The notes below the pieces were generated by a model. That model searched no databases, was not told the DNA's origin, and saw only the letters and a program-made list of their open reading frames with translations. Position numbers and translations under genes: made by a program. Shown here piece by piece: positions 1 through 13,672 of a stretch of DNA of 64,000 bases; position 1 is the stretch's first letter, and every line of letters begins with the position of its first letter. Origin of the DNA: a virus; IMG/VR virus record IMGVR_UViG_3300027741_000002, positions 1 to 64,000 of that record; one strand, given 5' to 3'.

Positions 1-2328
<2,328 letters not shown>

Positions 2329-2344
2329 CCCCTTCTTAAAGGAA

Positions 2345-2381
2345 GCTGCCCGTTCTTCTTCGGAAGAGCGGGCAGTTTTTT
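2345..2381 (+). terminator. Rho-independent terminator after fibre 1
   Basis: A 12-bp stem (CTGCCCGTTCTT, 2346-2357, with AAGAGCGGGCAG, 2364-2375, one G-U pair) is closed by CTTCGG, giving the very stable C(UUCG)G tetraloop, and is followed by six T residues. It sits 17 bases after the fibre stop codon and separates it from the next fibre gene. Confidence 0.92.
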
Positions 2382-2410
2382 ATGCTCGTCTTTAAGATAA
2401 ACATCGAGAT

Positions 2411-2425
2411 TTATAGTATAGTATG
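2411..2425 (+). promoter_or_regulatory. Candidate promoter for fibre 2 (overlapping -10-like hexamers)
   Basis: Two overlapping TATAGT hexamers (2412-2417 and 2417-2422) lie between the terminator and the fibre start at 2457. No good -35 is visible. The position after a strong terminator makes a promoter here likely; the exact site is a guess. Confidence 0.35.
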
Positions 2426-2447
2426 CCCCATACCATTGCAGTAGTGA

Positions 2448-4208
<1,761 letters not shown>

Positions 4209-4244
4209 AATAAAAATATAACAAACCGAAAGGCGTAGTAACTA

Positions 4245-4562
4245 ATGGCTACAACCTCAAAGGTTCTTTTTCGCGGAGCAGCGACAACGAACACAGCAAC
4301 AACCTTGTACACCGTCCCAACGACAAGTACAACAACGGTCGTCACCAGCATCATCGTGACAAACACCGCGGCGTCCGGCGCAACATATACGCTTGCCATC
4401 GACGGAGTTGCAATTGCGACAACCGTTTCTATCGCCGCAAATGATACGGTCATCATGGATCTTAAGCAGGTCATTCCTGCAAACGCAACACCAAAAATTA
4501 TCGCGGGTGGAGCGTCAGCGATTACCGTCAACTTTCACATCTCGGGAGTTGAAATAGTCTAA
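4245..4562 (+). CDS. Small beta-rich virion-associated protein, paralogue of 9689-10027
   Basis: A 105-residue protein with alternating hydrophobic and Ser/Thr strands (TTLYTVPTTSTTTVVTSIIV early; IPANATPKIIAGG late), predicted all-beta with no membrane segment. A homologue of the same size sits in the same relative position after fibre 3, so each complete collagen fibre is followed by one. Small proteins of this type are common next to phage tail fibres and may be decoration or trimerisation proteins; that role is inference. It overlaps the next gene by one base (TAATG), implying translational coupling. Confidence 0.7.
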   Translation: MATTSKVLFRGAATTNTATTLYTVPTTSTTTVVTSIIVTNTAASGATYTLAIDGVAIATTVSIAANDTVIMDLKQVIPANATPKIIAGGASAITVNFHISGVEIV

Positions 4563-5401
4563 TGCCCATTCAACGTCTCTCGAACGCGGGACAGAGTGGA
4601 TATCGCTATAAGTCTCTTATAGCGGGAATCACGCCTGTTGCGTCGGTGCCTACCATTGGAACCGCTACCGCGCTTACGTACTCTACCGCGTCTGTTACGT
4701 TCACCGCACCTGGCGCTTACGGGGCGACTACGTTCACCGCAACGTCGAGCCCAGGAGGACTTACAGGAACAAGCGCAACGTCTCCTATCACTGTAAGTGG
4801 ACTGTCTGAGCAGACCGCGTATACGTTTACTGTCACCGCGACGAATGCTACAGGGACATCGAGACCAAGCGCTGCATCAAGCTCGATTACTACGCCTGTT
4901 GCTTGGTTTCCCGATAGTGGATATGACTCTCTTGCAACTGTAACTCTATCAACTTCTGCAACATCAATTACCTTTGCAGGTATTCCTGTGGGGTATAGCC
5001 ATTTGCAGATTAGAGGAACATATACAGGAACGGATGTTCCAATTCCTCGCTTTAATGGAGATAGTGGTTCTAATTACTCTTTTCACGGTTTAAGAGGTAA
5101 TGGAAGTGCCGCGTCTGCTTATGCAGTAACTAATAATAATAATTTACAATTAGGCACCGTTGTTTCTCCAACTTCAACATATCCACTTTCTTTTATTTTT
5201 GATATTTTTGATTACGCCAATGTAAATAAATACAAGACTACAAGGTCTTTAGGTGGTTCTGATCAAAACGGTTCTGGTGGACCTGATTTTTCTTCTGGAG
5301 TGTGGATGAATACATCTGCGATTACTTCTATAACTATTCCAATAGGTGGTTCTGGTACTGCTTATCAATACTCAACCTTTGCTTTGTATGGGATTAAATA
5401 A
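4562..5401 (+). CDS. Fibronectin type III domain tail protein with lectin-like C-terminal domain
   Basis: Of 279 residues, about 30-115 form a fibronectin type III domain (VPTIGTATALTYSTASVTF, ending TAYTFTVTATNATGTSRPS). Residues about 118-279 are a beta-rich domain with FNGD and a terminal FALYGIK that recurs in the next two genes. Base composition changes within the gene near 4905: the FN3 half is GC-richer and the C-terminal half AT-rich, suggesting a recombination junction between domains. The TAATG overlaps with both neighbours indicate one transcript. FN3 domains in phage tails often contribute to surface adhesion; here this is inference. Confidence 0.75.
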   Translation: MPIQRLSNAGQSGYRYKSLIAGITPVASVPTIGTATALTYSTASVTFTAPGAYGATTFTATSSPGGLTGTSATSPITVSGLSEQTAYTFTVTATNATGTSRPSAASSSITTPVAWFPDSGYDSLATVTLSTSATSITFAGIPVGYSHLQIRGTYTGTDVPIPRFNGDSGSNYSFHGLRGNGSAASAYAVTNNNNLQLGTVVSPTSTYPLSFIFDIFDYANVNKYKTTRSLGGSDQNGSGGPDFSSGVWMNTSAITSITIPIGGSGTAYQYSTFALYGIK

Positions 5402-6690
5402 TGGCTACTAATACTTATGTTGCGCTACAATCTACAACTGTAACGGGAAGTCCTGTATCTAGTGTTACTTTTGATTTAACTACAATTAGCGGTTATACAG
5501 ATTTAGTAGTAGTAATTAACGGAACAACAACTGATGCAAGTACCTCTAATCTATGTATTCAATTTAATGGAGATACTAGTTCTACCAATTATTCAGCAAC
5601 AAGAATTTTGGGTGATGGCAGTTCGGCTTCTTCAGGAATACTTTCTAATCAAGCTTATGTAATGATTGGCGATGTAAATAACGCTAGATTTTCTTCTATT
5701 GTTAATATTCAAAACTATTCAAATAATACTACTTACAAAACCGTTCTTGCTAGAACGGGAAATGCAAGCGCTTATTTAGGTGCTTATGTAGGATTATGGC
5801 GCAATACTGCCCCTATTACTAGCGTTATATTTTCTAGGGCAGCAACTACTTTTACTGTAGGTACAACCTTCTCCCTCTACGGCATCCGCGCACAAGCAGT
5901 ACCCACTGCCAAAGCAACTGGTGGAACTATTACTTATGCAGCAGATGGATATACCTATCACGCATTTACATCATCAGGAACCTTTACTCCTAACCAAGCA
6001 CTATCTTGCGACGCACTTGTAGTTGCAGGTGGTGGCTCAGGTGGTCGTTCATACGGCGGCGGTGGTGGAGCAGGTGGACTACTTGGCTTTACTGCTCAAG
6101 CATTTAGCGCAACAGGTTACGCAGTAACTGTAGGCGCCGGTGGCGCTGCTCAAACAGCAGATACTTTTAGAGGCAACAACGGTAACGACTCACAGATTGC
6201 TGGACTCACACTTGTTAAAGGTGGCGGTGGCGGTGGTTATGACGCCGGTGGTGGAACTGGAGCAACCGGTAATACTGGTGGTTCTGGTGGTGGCGGTTCT
6301 CGCACATATGCTGGAGGCGCAGCAACATCCGATCAAGGTAATCGTGGTGGAAATATTTCTTCCGGTAACGCAGGAGCCGGTGGTGGTGGTGCAGGAGCAC
6401 AAGGCACAGATGGCTCTGGTAGTGCAACAACAGGTGGCGTAGGTTCTTCTTCTTATTCACAGTGGGGCCTTGCAACTACTACTGGTCAGAATTCCAGTGG
6501 AACTGTTTACTACGCCGGTGGCGGTGGTGGACAAAGCGCTGCTGGTGGTCTTGGTGGCGGTGGTCAGAACGTATCAGGTTTACCTTCATATAACTCATCA
6601 GGAACTATCAACACTGGTGGTGGCGCAGGTGCTGACTCAACAGTTGGTTCCGGCGGTTCAGGCATTGTCATTATCAGATACGCGTCATAG
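5401..6690 (+). CDS. Glycine-rich tail adhesin A
   Basis: A 429-residue protein. Residues about 1-165 are homologous to the C-terminal domain of the previous gene (CIQFNGDTSS, ending FSLYGIRA). A short beta region follows (YTYHAFTSSGTFTP), then about 220 residues very rich in glycine, with blocks such as GGGGGAGG, and a closing GIVIIRYAS. Glycine-rich C-terminal lattices of this kind are known from distal adhesins such as gp38 of phage S16, where polyglycine helices carry variable loops that bind the receptor. The arrangement fits receptor binding, but the fold is inferred from composition only. It starts directly on the previous stop (TAATG). Confidence 0.75.
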   Translation: MATNTYVALQSTTVTGSPVSSVTFDLTTISGYTDLVVVINGTTTDASTSNLCIQFNGDTSSTNYSATRILGDGSSASSGILSNQAYVMIGDVNNARFSSIVNIQNYSNNTTYKTVLARTGNASAYLGAYVGLWRNTAPITSVIFSRAATTFTVGTTFSLYGIRAQAVPTAKATGGTITYAADGYTYHAFTSSGTFTPNQALSCDALVVAGGGSGGRSYGGGGGAGGLLGFTAQAFSATGYAVTVGAGGAAQTADTFRGNNGNDSQIAGLTLVKGGGGGGYDAGGGTGATGNTGGSGGGGSRTYAGGAATSDQGNRGGNISSGNAGAGGGGAGAQGTDGSGSATTGGVGSSSYSQWGLATTTGQNSSGTVYYAGGGGGQSAAGGLGGGGQNVSGLPSYNSSGTINTGGGAGADSTVGSGGSGIVIIRYAS

Positions 6691-6702
6691 GGAGATTAAC
6701 TA

Positions 6703-8052
6703 ATGCCAGCAAATTATGTATTACTAGAACGCATTCAACTTAACGCCTCGGCAGCATCAGTCACATTCAGCAACATTCCACAATCTGGCTATACCGATTT
6801 GAAAATTGTTGTATCTGCGCGTGGCACAAATACAGGAGCCACCAATGATTCCCCTGCATTGCAATTTAATGGTGATACTGCAACTAATTATACTTATCGC
6901 AGACTTTATGGAACAGGTTCGGTTGCTGGTAGTGACACAACAAGTAATGGTTATGCTTATACGGCTTACACAGGTTATGCAAATGCTACGGCAAATACTT
7001 TTGGTAATTCTGAGATATACATTCCTAATTATTCGGTTTCGGGAATACAAAAATCCATATCTTCCGATGGTGTTTCAGAAAATAATGCCACTACGGCTTA
7101 TATGGCTTTAATGGCAAATATTTGGACTGGAACTGCGGCAATATCAAGTATTAACATAGCGCCTGTAAATGGTAGCGGTTGGGCTCAATACAGCACCTTC
7201 TCACTCTACGGACTAGCCGCAGTAGACACTACACCCGCTATCGCTCCAAAGGCTAGCGGTGGAAACATTCAGACTGACGGTACGTATTGGTACCATACAT
7301 TCCTTAGCAGTGGAACATTTACCCCTGCTACATCATTAAGTTGTGATGTGTTACAAGTTGCTGGAGGCGGTGGAGCGGGTGGATATGGTGGTGGCGGTGG
7401 AGCAGGTGGAGTATTAAATTCTAATACTCAATCATTTGCATCATCAACTGCTTATGCCGTAACTGTTGGTGCAGGTGGTACTGCTGGGGCCAATAATGCA
7501 AACGGTGGGCAAGGAAATAACTCATCAATTATTGGCGGTTCACTTTCAATAACCGCTACTGGTGGTGGTTATGGCGCGGGACAAAGCGGAACTGTTGGTG
7601 GTAATGGCGGTTCAGGCGGTGGTAGCGTAAAAGGTAATTCAGGCGGTACTGCAACATCAGGCCAAGGTAATAATGGTGGTAGAGGTTATACAGATTATTC
7701 ACAATACAACTATGGCGGTGGTGGTGGCGGTGCTGGCGCAGTAGGTGGTAATAGCGCAAATTCTTATGGTTATCTTTCAGGTAGCGGTGGTAACGGAACT
7801 AACACTTATTCATCTTGGCTTAGCGTAACTGGAACTGGTGTTGGTGGTTATATCGCTGGCGGTGGCGTTGGTGCTTTCTACGATTGGGAAAACGCTTCTG
7901 CGGGTACTGCTGGTTTGGGTGGCGGCGGCGCAATTAATACTGCTGGTAAAGTTAATACAGGTGGTGGTGGCGGTAGTAAAAATACATCCGTTGGCACAGA
8001 TGGAACTGCTGGCGGTTCAGGCATTACAATTATTAGATACTTAGCATCATAA
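6703..8052 (+). CDS. Glycine-rich tail adhesin B, tandem paralogue of adhesin A
   Basis: A 449-residue protein with the same plan as its upstream neighbour: an N-terminal beta domain of about 170 residues (ALQFNGDTAT, ending FSLYGLAA), a linker YWYHTFLSSGTFTP, then a glycine-rich region ending GITIIRYLAS. The linker and end motifs are conserved whereas the glycine-rich loops are quite different, as expected after duplication with diversification of receptor-contacting loops. AGGGAG lies 8 bases before the ATG. No reverse transcriptase or template repeat was found, so a diversity-generating retroelement is not indicated. Confidence 0.75.
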   Translation: MPANYVLLERIQLNASAASVTFSNIPQSGYTDLKIVVSARGTNTGATNDSPALQFNGDTATNYTYRRLYGTGSVAGSDTTSNGYAYTAYTGYANATANTFGNSEIYIPNYSVSGIQKSISSDGVSENNATTAYMALMANIWTGTAAISSINIAPVNGSGWAQYSTFSLYGLAAVDTTPAIAPKASGGNIQTDGTYWYHTFLSSGTFTPATSLSCDVLQVAGGGGAGGYGGGGGAGGVLNSNTQSFASSTAYAVTVGAGGTAGANNANGGQGNNSSIIGGSLSITATGGGYGAGQSGTVGGNGGSGGGSVKGNSGGTATSGQGNNGGRGYTDYSQYNYGGGGGGAGAVGGNSANSYGYLSGSGGNGTNTYSSWLSVTGTGVGGYIAGGGVGAFYDWENASAGTAGLGGGGAINTAGKVNTGGGGGSKNTSVGTDGTAGGSGITIIRYLAS

Positions 8053-8056
8053 ATTC

Positions 8057-8087
8057 TTAATCATTCTAGCTCAAAACGCGCTATAAT
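8057..8087 (+). promoter_or_regulatory. Candidate promoter for the fibre 3 module
   Basis: A perfect TATAAT lies at 8082-8087, 24 bases upstream of the fibre 3 GTG start. The -35 region (TTAATC near 8057) is poor. AAAGGAG just before the GTG is a good ribosome binding site. Confidence 0.5.
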
Positions 8088-8110
8088 ATGCACATCGCAA
8101 AGGAGTAACC

Positions 8111-9685
<1,575 letters not shown>

Positions 9686-9688
9686 ACT

Positions 9689-10027
9689 ATGGCAATACAA
9701 TATAAAGTCCTAGGGCAATCTGCTCCTAGTGCATCAACAGACACAACTGCTTACACAGTACCAGCGGGTACAGGAAACTATGCGGTTGTTTCTACAATAA
9801 ATATAACAAACACTGGTTCATCTTTTACAGATGAAATCAGAATTGCGGTAGTTCCTTCTGGTCAATCATTAAGTTCTAAACATTATATTGTTTACAATGT
9901 GGGTGTATCTGTAGCATCATCTCAATCTTATACATTGGGTATTGGTCTACAACCTGAAGATGTAATAAATGTTTGGAGCACATTAGGAACTTCATCATTT
10001 AGCATATTTGGAACGGAGAACTCATAA
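9689..10027 (+). CDS. Small beta-rich virion-associated protein, paralogue of 4245-4562
   Basis: A 112-residue protein with TTAYTVPAGTGNYAVVSTIN near the N-terminus, corresponding to the TTLYTVP segment of the 4245 protein, and a predicted all-beta fold. It begins 3 bases after fibre 3 and overlaps the next gene by one base (TAATG). The repeated position behind a collagen fibre suggests a fibre-associated structural role, which is inference. Confidence 0.7.
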   Translation: MAIQYKVLGQSAPSASTDTTAYTVPAGTGNYAVVSTINITNTGSSFTDEIRIAVVPSGQSLSSKHYIVYNVGVSVASSQSYTLGIGLQPEDVINVWSTLGTSSFSIFGTENS

Positions 10028-10569
10028 TGGCTACAAATCAATTACAATCAAATTCAAAGTTACGGCATCTTGCTACTTTCACTTCATCAGGAACTTTCAC
10101 CCCACCTGCTGGTTGCAATCTAGTTTATGTAGCAATTCAAGGTTCATCAGGCGGCGGCGCAGCAGGCGGTCCTGAGCGTTATGGCCAATACACGGGTACC
10201 TCTGGTCAAAATGGAATTTGGGGCGCTGGCTATGTTCAGGTAGCACCTGGTGTTGGATGTTCCGTTGTTGTTGGCGCAGCAGGTCCTAGAAGCGGAACCA
10301 GTACCAACGCAGCAGGCGGTAATGGTGGTACTTCATCATTTGACAATGCCATTACTGTTGTTGGTGGTAGGGGTGGAAACAATAACCCAGGTGCATCATT
10401 GTCTGCGCAAACAAGTTTACCAACAGTTAACCCTGGTGCATCAACATTGACTCGTGCTTCTTCAGCAACAACATCTAGTTCAAATGTTACTACTGGTGGT
10501 TCTGGTGGCTATGGAAATGCTCAAGGCGGCATAGGGACACAAGCAACTATTTATATTTACGCATACTAA
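10027..10569 (+). CDS. Glycine-rich tail adhesin C
   Basis: A 180-residue protein with an N-terminal segment (LATFTSSGTFTPPAGCNLVY) equivalent to the linker of adhesins A and B, then a glycine-rich region (GSSGGGAAGG, GGRGGNNNPG) ending in TIYIYAY. It lacks the FNGD beta domain of the larger adhesins, so it looks like a minimal polyglycine-type adhesin tip. A receptor-binding role is inferred from composition and context. GGAG precedes the next gene. Confidence 0.7.
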   Translation: MATNQLQSNSKLRHLATFTSSGTFTPPAGCNLVYVAIQGSSGGGAAGGPERYGQYTGTSGQNGIWGAGYVQVAPGVGCSVVVGAAGPRSGTSTNAAGGNGGTSSFDNAITVVGGRGGNNNPGASLSAQTSLPTVNPGASTLTRASSATTSSSNVTTGGSGGYGNAQGGIGTQATIYIYAY

Positions 10570-10577
10570 GGAGAAAA

Positions 10578-10772
10578 ATGAAAACATTTGCAGTTTTAAA
10601 AGATAATGTAGTAGAAAATGTTATTGTTGCAAACACATTAGAAATAGCAGAACAAGTTACTTCTAGTTATTGTGTTGAAGTAAAGCCTGAAACACCAGCA
10701 CACATAGGCGATACATGGGATGGTACAACATTTATTCATGCACCAGTAGTTGAGGCACCAGTAGCAGAATAA
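10578..10772 (+). CDS. Small fibre-associated hypothetical protein
   Basis: A 64-residue protein (starts MKTFAVLKDNVVENVIVA; contains HIGDTWDGTTF), with AAGGAG 7 bases before the ATG. Similar short proteins with a vIvan...GdtwdG pattern occur at the ends of phage tail-fibre operons and are often unannotated; some resemble C-terminal fibre domains. No enzyme motif is visible. It overlaps the next gene by one base (TAATG). Confidence 0.65.
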   Translation: MKTFAVLKDNVVENVIVANTLEIAEQVTSSYCVEVKPETPAHIGDTWDGTTFIHAPVVEAPVAE

Positions 10773-11251
10773 TGCTTTGGTCTGAAAAGGTTATTAATTT
10801 TATAGGCTTGCCTAGACCTTTTTTCTTTACTCAATCAAAAGATTGGTTTAGAAATAACAAAAGGTTTGTTTATAAAAAATCACCAGTTCCATTTCAATCT
10901 ATGCCAGGTTTGCCAGAAGGTAGTGTTATTCGCCTTAACATTGAAAACGAAGAAAGGGCAGTTAAAGAAAACCTTTGTCCGTTTTGCGGTATTAAGATAG
11001 ATGAAGAAGAAACATCTATTAGGCGGAAGATTGAAACAGCAGTATTTAAATCAACCAGTGATTATGTTCCCTCAGATTTTTACCCGTTTCATATTACATG
11101 TATGAAACAAGGTAGAATTTATTGTCCATTTATGAGAGAACTTAAAGACAAAGATTTTCAAATTGCTTCTACTAAAGAACACTTAAAGTTTTTAAAAGAA
11201 AACTTTGATAAGTATTTTGTAATAGACTGGAAAAATAAAAAAAGGGGATAA
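10772..11251 (+). CDS. Hypothetical protein with putative zinc-binding cysteines
   Basis: A 159-residue protein not assigned to a family. It has CPFCG (about residues 70-74) and later Cys and His residues (FHITCMKQGRIYCPF), consistent with a treble-clef or zinc-ribbon site, flanked by basic and aromatic segments. It opens the AT-rich cassette and sits one base after the stop of the upstream gene set (TAATG), two bases before the kinase gene. Function is unknown. Confidence 0.6.
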   Translation: MLWSEKVINFIGLPRPFFFTQSKDWFRNNKRFVYKKSPVPFQSMPGLPEGSVIRLNIENEERAVKENLCPFCGIKIDEEETSIRRKIETAVFKSTSDYVPSDFYPFHITCMKQGRIYCPFMRELKDKDFQIASTKEHLKFLKENFDKYFVIDWKNKKRG

Positions 11252-11252
11252 C

Positions 11253-12005
11253 ATGATTGTTCAGATTATAGGATTACCAGGCAGTGGCAAGACAACCCTT
11301 GCCATTGAACTATCAGATAGAATCAATGCTGTTCATTTAAATGCAGATTATGTTCGCTCTACTGTTAATTCAGACTTAGGCTTTACTGTCGAAGATAGAA
11401 TTGAGCATGCTCGGCGTATGGGTGAAATGGCTCGTATGCTTTCTGGTCAAGGGTTAGATGTTGTAGTTGATTTTGTATGCCCAACACAAACAACTCGCCA
11501 ATCGTTTGGAAAACCAGATATTCTTATATGGATGAACACAATTCAAGAAGGTCGTTTTGAAGACACTAATAAACTGTGGGAAGACCCAATTGAATTTGAT
11601 TATCGTTGGATGAGCTATGACGCAGAGGGTCAAACAGATGCAATCATTAACCAATCTGGGTTATACGATTGGAAAGAACCAACTACTCTTATGCTAGGTC
11701 GATACCAACCTTGGCACGAAGGGCATCACGCGCTTTATAACGAGGCAAAAAAGCGCACGGGGCAGGTAATGCTTGGTGTTCGCAATACTCAGGGAACAAG
11801 TCCTAAAGACCCACTTTCTTTTGATGAAGTAAAAGACTACATTTCCCAAGACCCTCACATGACACGCGCAATGATAGTAAAAATGCCTAACATTACTAAC
11901 ATTGTGTATGGTAGAGATGTTGGTTATAAAATTGAACAAGTATCGTTAGGAGCAGACATTGAAGCCATTTCAGCAACTGAAAAACGCAAGCAGCTCGGCA
12001 TTTAA
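11253..12005 (+). CDS. APS-kinase-like P-loop kinase fused to a HxGH nucleotidyltransferase
   Basis: A 250-residue two-domain protein. Residues 1-130 carry a Walker A (GLPGSGKTT, about 7-15) and the LNADYVRSTVN / GFTVEDRIEHARRM signature of adenylylsulfate kinase (CysC-like). Residues about 148-250 have GRYQPWHEGH (an HxGH nucleotide-binding motif), YGRDVGY and ISATEKRKQ (an ISxTxxR-like motif), as in NMN adenylyltransferases, cytidylyltransferases and ATP sulfurylases. The order resembles PAPS synthetases, which make the sulfate donor PAPS, and two sulfotransferase-like genes follow. Whether the second domain has sulfurylase activity cannot be told from motifs; a sugar- or polyol-nucleotidyl activity is the main alternative. 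Confidence 0.78.
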   Translation: MIVQIIGLPGSGKTTLAIELSDRINAVHLNADYVRSTVNSDLGFTVEDRIEHARRMGEMARMLSGQGLDVVVDFVCPTQTTRQSFGKPDILIWMNTIQEGRFEDTNKLWEDPIEFDYRWMSYDAEGQTDAIINQSGLYDWKEPTTLMLGRYQPWHEGHHALYNEAKKRTGQVMLGVRNTQGTSPKDPLSFDEVKDYISQDPHMTRAMIVKMPNITNIVYGRDVGYKIEQVSLGADIEAISATEKRKQLGI

Positions 12006-12021
12006 ATATTGGTGGGTTGGA

Positions 12022-12288
12022 ATGGAAAATATTGGTAAAGCAGAAGAAAGATTATGGTCACAGCCGACAAAAGTAAACTCAATTTTTTGGGCATCCCATG
12101 CTCGATCACTTGCTAAAGCAGTTAGTTGGAGATTTTTTGGCAATTTAATTTCTTTTATAATTATTTATGAACTAACGCATAAAGCTAAACTAGCTCTTAT
12201 TGCTTCAGGTATTGAGTTAGTGGTTAAAATTGTTCTTTATTATTATCACGAAAGGGTTTGGAACAAAATTAAATGGGGTAGAGAGTGA
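12022..12288 (+). CDS. DUF2061 small membrane protein
   Basis: It matches the DUF2061 pattern: RSLAKAVSWRFFGNLISF, a hydrophobic helix, a second helix with ELVVKIVLYYYHERVWNKI at the C-terminus (HER-W-I core). Two membrane helices are predicted. The ATG at 12022 gives 88 residues, normal for the family. An alternative TTG at 11959 has a better AGGAG upstream but would overlap the conserved end of the kinase gene. DUF2061 genes are often found beside cysC-like genes, which fits here; the function is unknown. It ends in a GTGA overlap with the next gene. Confidence 0.72.
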   Translation: MENIGKAEERLWSQPTKVNSIFWASHARSLAKAVSWRFFGNLISFIIIYELTHKAKLALIASGIELVVKIVLYYYHERVWNKIKWGRE

Positions 12289-12956
12289 TTTACTCCCCCG
12301 ACCATAATTTTCTTCTATTAAAAAACCATAAAGTAGGTGGCACTTCTCTTGAAGTTCCTCTTTCTATGATTGTTCCAGATAATGCAATAGTAACCCCAAA
12401 GACTTCGGATAATCCAGCATGGAAATTAGATGAGCCTAAAATTGCTGGGTATAAACCTCGCAATTATGAAATTGGTTTTTATAACCACATCCCTTATGTG
12501 GATATTGCAAACAAACTTGATTTAAGTAAAGCCAATGCCTATGTATTTGTTCGACACCCCTATAAAGCAGTTTTGTCTGATTTTTTTCATAGATTATACT
12601 TTATTCAAAAAAATTTTATTTGGAACACGCTAGAAAAAGAAGAACGGCAAAACTTGGTCGACAGATACTTTAATGACGATTTAGGGTGGATTTGGTACAG
12701 AAGCTCAAAAAACATATACCTGCACTATGACGGAAGCCTTGCTGTTAATAAAATACTATACTATGAAAACGGAATAGAAGACGAAATTAACGCAGTTTTG
12801 CCCTTACACAATTTACCAAAAATACAATTAAAAATAAGAGAAAAAGCGTTTAGGCCAACTAATATTGTATACACAGATGTTTTTAATCAAAGCCACTTAA
12901 ACATGATTCAAGATAGTTGGCAATGGGAGTTTGAAAATTTAGGATACAGCATATGA
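12285..12956 (+). CDS. Sulfotransferase-family protein 1
   Basis: A 223-residue protein with the two PAPS-binding signatures of the sulfotransferase superfamily: an N-terminal phosphosulfate loop LLLKNHKVGGTSLE and the 3'-phosphate-binding YVFVRHPYKAVLSDF near residue 90. The layout resembles the carbohydrate (Sulfotransfer_2-like) sulfotransferases. The GTG start at 12285 overlaps the upstream TGA, so it is coupled to the DUF2061 gene; the 3' end overlaps the next glycosyltransferase (ATGA). The likely job is transferring sulfate to a glycan or protein; the substrate is unknown. The family also contains members of uncertain activity. Confidence 0.72.
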   Translation: MIYSPDHNFLLLKNHKVGGTSLEVPLSMIVPDNAIVTPKTSDNPAWKLDEPKIAGYKPRNYEIGFYNHIPYVDIANKLDLSKANAYVFVRHPYKAVLSDFFHRLYFIQKNFIWNTLEKEERQNLVDRYFNDDLGWIWYRSSKNIYLHYDGSLAVNKILYYENGIEDEINAVLPLHNLPKIQLKIREKAFRPTNIVYTDVFNQSHLNMIQDSWQWEFENLGYSI

Positions 12957-13672
12957 CAAAAAAAATATTAGTCTCATTACCTGTGTACAACGAAGCTCGT
13001 TTATTAAAACGGGCTGTTCATAGCATCCTTGAGCAAACACATGAAAACTTTTCTTTAGTTATAATCAACGATAACTCTTCAGATAACTCTTTAGAAGAAG
13101 CAAATAAATTTTTATACGATCCAAGAGTTCGTGTTATAAGCAATGAAAAAAATAAAGGGTGTTTTTATAGTAAAAATCTTGGAATACGTTTTATGGAAAC
13201 AGAAGATTACGACATTTATACAACTCACGATGCCGATGACTTTTCACAACCAACAAGGTTTGAAGAAATTTTAAATGTTTTTAATGAAGATGAAAATATT
13301 TTAAACGTTCAAGATTTAGAAATAAGAATAGGAAATCCTCCACCAGAATGGTACAACCCACCTTTTACACCAATGATAAATATAGCCCACGGATTTTTTA
13401 GCAAAAAAGCTTTTGAAATATTTGGTTATTTTGATAATACAGAGTACAGTGGTGACGAAGACTACTGGCAAAGAGTAGTGCGCTACTGTAAACAAAATCC
13501 ATTTACTTGGAGAAGGTTAGATAAGGTTTTATATTATGCAGAAGTTACTGATGATAATATGATTTTAAGATACGATGACGATTTAAGAGTAGTGTACAGG
13601 GAAAAGTTTTTTAATGAAATAAATGGCATGTCAAAAACAAACAATTTTTATAGAAGCTTTTTTGAAAAATGA
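12953..13672 (+). CDS. Glycosyltransferase family 2
   Basis: A 239-residue GT-A enzyme. The N-terminal SLPVYNEARLLKRAVHSIL and VIINDNSSDNS are typical of GT2, and THDADDFSQPTRF supplies the DxD-type metal site. GDEDYWQRV near residue 165 resembles the catalytic ED region. It probably transfers a sugar from a nucleotide donor to a growing glycan. It overlaps both neighbours by four bases (ATGA) and is AT-rich like the rest of the cassette. Confidence 0.85.
   Translation: MTKKILVSLPVYNEARLLKRAVHSILEQTHENFSLVIINDNSSDNSLEEANKFLYDPRVRVISNEKNKGCFYSKNLGIRFMETEDYDIYTTHDADDFSQPTRFEEILNVFNEDENILNVQDLEIRIGNPPPEWYNPPFTPMINIAHGFFSKKAFEIFGYFDNTEYSGDEDYWQRVVRYCKQNPFTWRRLDKVLYYAEVTDDNMILRYDDDLRVVYREKFFNEINGMSKTNNFYRSFFEK

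Noticed and set aside
6140-6703. ORFs at 6140-6442 and 6470-6703 in other frames of the adhesin A gene
   Set aside because: Composition follows from glycine codons in another frame; no starts with ribosome sites.
11959-12021. TTG start for the DUF2061 gene
   Set aside because: Despite an AGGAG, it overlaps the conserved end of the kinase/nucleotidyltransferase and adds residues not typical of the family.
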